Source: JAQGMV01 sp035626595
GTDB lineage: Bacteria > Pseudomonadota > Gammaproteobacteria > Burkholderiales > SG8-41
Length of the DNA stretch: 64,000 nt
Assembly (NCBI GenBank): GCA_035626595.1
Contig: DASPNJ010000046.1
Coordinates: 33,685 to 97,684, forward strand
Reading direction: 5' to 3'
In this document: positions 60,815 to 64,000 of the stretch, one piece after another
Layout: every line of letters starts with the position of its first letter
Numbering within the stretch: the stretch's first letter is position 1
Position numbers and translations under genes: made by a program
The notes under the pieces: generated by a model
The model's database searches: none
The model's input: the letters and a program-made list of their open reading frames with translations, nothing else
What the model was told of the DNA's origin: nothing

Positions 60815-61733
60815 GCAGGGCCCGCAGCGCTGCGACCGCGCCTTCGTATTCGACGTAGCTCTTGGGGCAGGCGCCCTGCGTCTCGCGGAAGCCTTCACTC
60901 GCGGCGGCACGCGCGCCGCGCAGCATCTGCCACTGGGCGATGTGGAAGAGCGCTTCGCAGCGTCGCTCGCGCTGCGTGCGCGCATCGGCATGCGATGCGG
61001 CGTTGAGCACCGCATCCGGTGCAAACCGGCCCAGATACAGGCCGACCACGGCCGATGGCCACTCGCCTTCACCGGACGTGCCGGCTTCCTGTGCGAGCGT
61101 CTGCTCGCCCGGGATGTCGGCGTGTTTGCGCGCGAGGAAGATCCATAGTGCCGTGTCGATGCTCGCGTCGAGCCGGTGCGCGCGCAAGAAATCCGAGGCG
61201 GCACCGAGAAAATCGCCGGCATAGAAACGCGCGCGCCCGCGCCCGAAATACGCGTTGAAGCTCTCCGGCTGGAGGCGCATCGCCTGTTCGTAATCGGCCG
61301 CGGCACGGGCGTACTCGCCGAGCAGCGTCCATTCGACCGCGCGTCCGATGTACGCGCGCGCTTCGCGCGGCGAAAGCCTGAGCGCGGCATCGTAGTCCGC
61401 GACGGCTGCCGCGTGGTCGTCTTTCTCCGAGTACGCGAGCGCGCGGTTGAAGTGCGCGCCGGCGAGCTTCGGGTCGAGCTCGATCGCCATCGTGAAATCC
61501 GCGATCGCCCGGTCGTGGTTCGCGAGCGTGCCCCAATGCGTGCCGCGCGTGAAGTAAGCCTGCGCGAGCTGCGAGCGCTCGAGAGCCGCGAACTCGATCA
61601 GGCGCGTGCAGCCTTTGATCATGACCTCGGGGCTGCCGGGCCCACCGCTGCATTGCGGCTCGGTCTCGGCGGCGAGCGTCGCGCCCGCGAACACGAGCGC
61701 GGCGAGGCAGGCGCGCGGTGTCGCGCGCGTCAT
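60804..61733 (-). CDS. Exported TPR-repeat protein
   Basis: 309 aa with a signal peptide (MTRATPRACLAALVFAGATLAAE) and four consecutive TPR motifs (about 55-190), each with the A/G-Y and P pattern (for example AIADFTMAIELDPKLAGAHF). The remainder is helical and Ala-rich with three Cys. The start ATG 61733 overlaps the stop of the leuD-like gene (ATGA), so it is co-expressed with the hydro-lyase pair. A scaffold for a periplasmic complex is plausible but unproven. Its stop lies inside a dispersed repeat. Confidence 0.78.
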   Translation of the reverse strand: MTRATPRACLAALVFAGATLAAETEPQCSGGPGSPEVMIKGCTRLIEFAALERSQLAQAYFTRGTHWGTLANHDRAIADFTMAIELDPKLAGAHFNRALAYSEKDDHAAAVADYDAALRLSPREARAYIGRAVEWTLLGEYARAAADYEQAMRLQPESFNAYFGRGRARFYAGDFLGAASDFLRAHRLDASIDTALWIFLARKHADIPGEQTLAQEAGTSGEGEWPSAVVGLYLGRFAPDAVLNAASHADARTQRERRCEALFHIAQWQMLRGARAAASEGFRETQGACPKSYVEYEGAVAALRALQKP

Positions 61734-62284
61734 GCTTCGGGGTCCGGGTGCGCTGCCGTCGTTCGCTGCTGTGAGGTCCTCCACTGCTTCAGCCAGCCCG
61801 TGTTGCCGCCGAGCTCGATCAACTCGAGCAACCCGTCCGGGACCGGCGGATATTCGCGGCGGATGCCGCGCGTGTGGTTCACGAACCAGCCGTCGCGGAA
61901 GTCCACCTCGAGCGCGTCTCCGGTCTCGCAGATGTCCGTCGCATTGACACAATCGGTCATGACGCGCAGCCCGCAGCCGACGGCGGCGCGATACGCGAGG
62001 AAAGGCATCGATTCGCACACGAGTCCGAATCCCAGCGCGTTCATCGCGACATAGCCGTTCATCTTCGGACCCATGCCGAAGTTCCTTCCGGCGACGATGA
62101 TGTCGCCCGGGCGGCAGCGTTCGTGGAAACCGGGATCGGTCTCCTCGAAGAGATGCGGGATCACGTCCTTCGGCTCGAGGTACCGGCCGGCGATGACCCA
62201 GCCGGGAATCACGCCGCCCTGGTGCGGGACGTCATGGCCGAGCTTGTAGCAGCGGCCCGTGAGGCGCCACTGAAACGCGCTCAT
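61730..62284 (-). CDS. LeuD-like (small) subunit of an aconitase-family hydro-lyase, altered active site
   Basis: 184 aa swivelling-domain protein resembling the small subunit of isopropylmalate/methylmalate dehydratases: IPGWVIAGRYLEP near 26, and GDIIVAGRNFGMGPKMNGYV at 60-79. In true LeuD the latter motif is NFGCGSSREHA, whose Ser and Arg bind substrate; here the SSREH stretch reads PKMNG. The fold is therefore retained but the canonical catalytic residues are not. It overlaps the large-subunit gene by 4 bp and the TPR gene by 4 bp. Confidence 0.8.
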   Translation of the reverse strand: MSAFQWRLTGRCYKLGHDVPHQGGVIPGWVIAGRYLEPKDVIPHLFEETDPGFHERCRPGDIIVAGRNFGMGPKMNGYVAMNALGFGLVCESMPFLAYRAAVGCGLRVMTDCVNATDICETGDALEVDFRDGWFVNHTRGIRREYPPVPDGLLELIELGGNTGWLKQWRTSQQRTTAAHPDPEA

Positions 62285-63600
62285 GAACCGCCGCTCCGAG
62301 CCTCCCGCTGCAGGGGAGTGCAGGCGCGCGGGTCGGCGATGCAGCCCGCGATCGCCGAAGCAGCCACGGTCGCCGGACTGCCGAGATAGAGCTGCGCGTC
62401 TTTCGCGCCGAAGCGCCCGTAGTTATTGTTCGCGGCCGTGGAGATCGACACTTCGCCCGAGTGCACCGGGCCGATCACCGCGTCGTTGCACGGGCCGCAG
62501 CCGGCGGGCAACATCACCGCGCCGGCTTCGATGAACGTCTGCAGCAGCCCCTCGCGCGCCATGCGTTTCGTCGATTCTTCGGACCCGGGTGCGACGAACA
62601 TGCGCACGTGCGGCGCGATGCGGCGGCCGGCGAGGTAACGCGCGGCAGTCTCGAGATCGGCGTACATCCCCGATCCGCAGGAGCCGAGAAACACGTGATC
62701 GATGCGTGTGCCTGCCGCCTCGGTGACATCGACCGCGTGCTGTACACCGCCGGGCAGCGCCACCTGCGGCTCGAGCGCGCTCACGTCGAGCGCAAGGTCG
62801 GCTTCGTAATGCGCATGCGCGTCCGCGAACACCGGCGTGAACGGGCGCTGCGCTTTTTCGCGCGCGTGTGCGAGCACGGCTGCCGACGGCGGCACGAATA
62901 CGCCGTATGCGCGCATCTCGGTGGGGCTCGAGCACAGCGCTGCGCGCGCGGCGAGGTCGAACTGATCGAGATCGCCGGCGTACTCGAGCACGCGGTAGTC
63001 GAGGTCGGCATCGAGCGCGCCGTTCGCGACGAGCGTCGCGATGCGAAAGCCGACGTCGCGCGCGTGAACGCCGGTCGCGAGCCGGCCGCGGATCGTGAGC
63101 CGCACCGTCTTCGGGACCATCACCCAGTTCGTGCCGGTCGCGAGCACGCGGCTGATCTCGGCGCCCATGCGGAAGCCGAACGCGCCGATCGCGCCGGCGT
63201 TCGTCGCGTGCCGGTCGTTGTCGAAATAGAACATGCCCGGCAGCAGCATGCCCGTTTCCATCGGAAAGATGTGCCCGTGGCCGCCGCGCCCGACGTCGAA
63301 GAATTGCCGCACGCCCCATTGGCGCGCCGCCTGACGGTTGAACGCGCCGCGCTCGGCCGCGCGCGCGCTGCCGTAGATCACGTCGTGATCGGTGACCATG
63401 ACGACCTTCTCGGGCGCGGCGAGGCGATCGATGCCGAGCGCGTCGAGCTCGCGCTTCGCGCCCATGACGACGCCGTCGTGGACCATGATGAAGTCGGGGT
63501 CCGGGTGGACGACCTCACCCGGCTCGACGCCCGCGCGACCGCTCTTCGCGGCGAGCGTCTTTTCGACCGCGGTCATGCCGCGTGCTGCGCTCGTTCCCAT
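62281..63600 (-). CDS. LeuC-like (large) subunit of an aconitase-family hydro-lyase, altered active site
   Basis: 439 aa. The [4Fe-4S] ligands are present as Cys308 (FLGSCGSG) and Cys368/Cys371 (PAGCGPCND), and the opening (MTAVEKTLAAKSG) and ending (YLGSPATVAASAIAG) are typical of LeuC. The family motif GDSHTxTHGA reads NDRHATNAGA at 128-137, losing the Ser and both Thr positions but keeping Asp and His. Predicted to be an iron-sulfur hydro-lyase on an unknown hydroxy-dicarboxylate, or a derived enzyme. It is the first gene of a three-gene operon with the LeuD-like and TPR genes. Confidence 0.82.
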   Translation of the reverse strand: MGTSAARGMTAVEKTLAAKSGRAGVEPGEVVHPDPDFIMVHDGVVMGAKRELDALGIDRLAAPEKVVMVTDHDVIYGSARAAERGAFNRQAARQWGVRQFFDVGRGGHGHIFPMETGMLLPGMFYFDNDRHATNAGAIGAFGFRMGAEISRVLATGTNWVMVPKTVRLTIRGRLATGVHARDVGFRIATLVANGALDADLDYRVLEYAGDLDQFDLAARAALCSSPTEMRAYGVFVPPSAAVLAHAREKAQRPFTPVFADAHAHYEADLALDVSALEPQVALPGGVQHAVDVTEAAGTRIDHVFLGSCGSGMYADLETAARYLAGRRIAPHVRMFVAPGSEESTKRMAREGLLQTFIEAGAVMLPAGCGPCNDAVIGPVHSGEVSISTAANNNYGRFGAKDAQLYLGSPATVAASAIAGCIADPRACTPLQREARSGGS

Positions 63601-63649
63601 TTCAGGCGCGCAGCGTAGCAGAAAACCCGAGCTACTCCCTGTGTAACGG

Positions 63650-63816
63650 CGGCGGCGTCAGAGCCGAACCGTCGCCCTCTTGGTGCCGCAAAGCGTGTCC
63701 GTCGCGCGCGAAACCCGCTTCGCGGCGGCCAGTCAACACACGACAGGCCGCACACGAAGCGCGCGCTCGACGGACTGCGGCACAAGTCGGTGCGCCGGTT
63801 CGGCTCTGCCGCCGCG
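63650..63816. repeat. Palindrome-bounded repeat, copy A
   Basis: The stretch starts GCGGCGGCGTCAGAGCCGAACC (reported in part; key part CAGAGCCGAACC, 63659-63670) and ends with its inverted copy GGTTCGGCTCTGCCGCCGC (63798-63816). Its inner 63675-63798 is repeated in inverted orientation as copy B. This and copy B account for most of the final 400 bases, where I see no convincing gene. Confidence 0.7.
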
Positions 63817-63881
63817 GGCAGTTCCCACGCTTTACCGGTTAGCCCGTGCTACGGCCAAACGCGCGGTGGAGGTGATTCGGC

Positions 63882-64000
63882 GAGCCGATTTGTGCCGCAG
63901 TCATCGAAGCGGGCCGTTCGTGTGCGGGTGGTCGTGTGTTGACCGCCCGCCGCGAACGGGGTTTCCCGCTTCGAGGACGCGCTTTGCGGCACCATGAGGC
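63882..64000. repeat. Inverted repeat, copy B (runs off the window)
   Basis: Read on the minus strand from 64000, TGGTGCCGCAAAGCG (63994-63980), GTCAACACACGAC, CCGCACACGAA and GACTGCGGCACAA follow in the same order and nearly the same spacing as in copy A (TGGTGCCGCAAAGCG at 63680). The arms are about 120 bp and lie about 85 bp apart. The match reaches the window edge and may continue. Confidence 0.7.

Noticed and set aside
63573..63997. Short overlapping frames in the last 400 bases that encode similar peptides on both strands
   Set aside because: The similarity is explained by the inverted DNA repeat. The peptides are Arg/Ser/Pro rich and have no ribosome-binding sites.

Overview
The window is a GC-rich bacterial chromosome segment. 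It almost certainly comes from a betaproteobacterium (Burkholderiales-like or a close unnamed lineage). The evidence is the conserved order greA, yhbY, rlmE, ftsH, folP, glmM, tpiA, secG, tRNA-Leu, nuoA-N, the orphan Bug/TctC-type periplasmic binding proteins, and the dispersed palindromic repeats. I see no phage, insertion-sequence transposase, CRISPR array or rRNA.

Region 1 (1-12.8 kb) is housekeeping: dapB (lysine), carA-carB (carbamoyl phosphate) with a hairpin-bearing leader, greA, the divergent RNA-binding gene yhbY, rlmE (23S rRNA methylation), ftsH (membrane protease), folP (folate), glmM (cell-wall precursor), tpiA, secG and tRNA-Leu(GAG). Region 2 (12.87-28.1 kb) is the complete 14-gene NADH dehydrogenase I operon nuoABCDEFGHIJKLMN, followed by a Nudix ADP-sugar hydrolase.

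Region 3 (28.1-33.5 kb) is the most interesting regulatory locus. It has a homologue of RpfF (synthase of the cis-2-unsaturated fatty acid signal DSF) with both catalytic glutamates. Just downstream on the same strand is a MerR-HTH/PAS/GGDEF/EAL cyclic-di-GMP gene that carries a single in-frame TAG. Divergently transcribed from rpfF is an acyltransferase/acyl-ACP synthetase (Aas type). This resembles the RpfF/RpfR/RpfB logic of DSF quorum sensing with a different sensor architecture.

Region 4 (33.6-43.4 kb) is a mixed metabolic stretch: class II and diheme cytochromes c, arfB ribosome rescue, two small exported/membrane proteins, dsbB, a DUF465 protein, a two-subunit molybdenum hydroxylase, a threonine-dehydratase-like PLP enzyme and a membrane-fused spermidine-synthase-like protein.

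Region 5 (43.5-58.6 kb) looks like a GntR/FCD-controlled catabolic island. It holds a Bug solute-binding protein, two paralogous alpha/beta hydrolases plus the N-terminal stub of a third, two creatinase/prolidase-fold proteins with damaged metal sites, E1alpha/E1beta/E2 of a 2-oxoacid dehydrogenase without E3, a beta-hydroxyacid dehydrogenase, an FMN 2-hydroxyacid oxidase, a haloacid-dehalogenase-fold protein and a ThDP enzyme. The substrate is unknown. Region 6 (58.6-63.6 kb) has another Bug protein, an orphan ATP-grasp ligase, a TPR lipoprotein-like protein and a LeuC/LeuD-like hydro-lyase pair with altered active-site motifs. The window ends in a large inverted repeat.

Several dispersed repeat families run through the window: GACGCGC/GTAGCTGAGCGCGG units, GGGAAACC palindromes, GTAGGGTGCGC palindromes and 6-8-6 dRS3-like elements. 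Several copies sit exactly on stop codons, and one has apparently extended the C-terminus of DapB.
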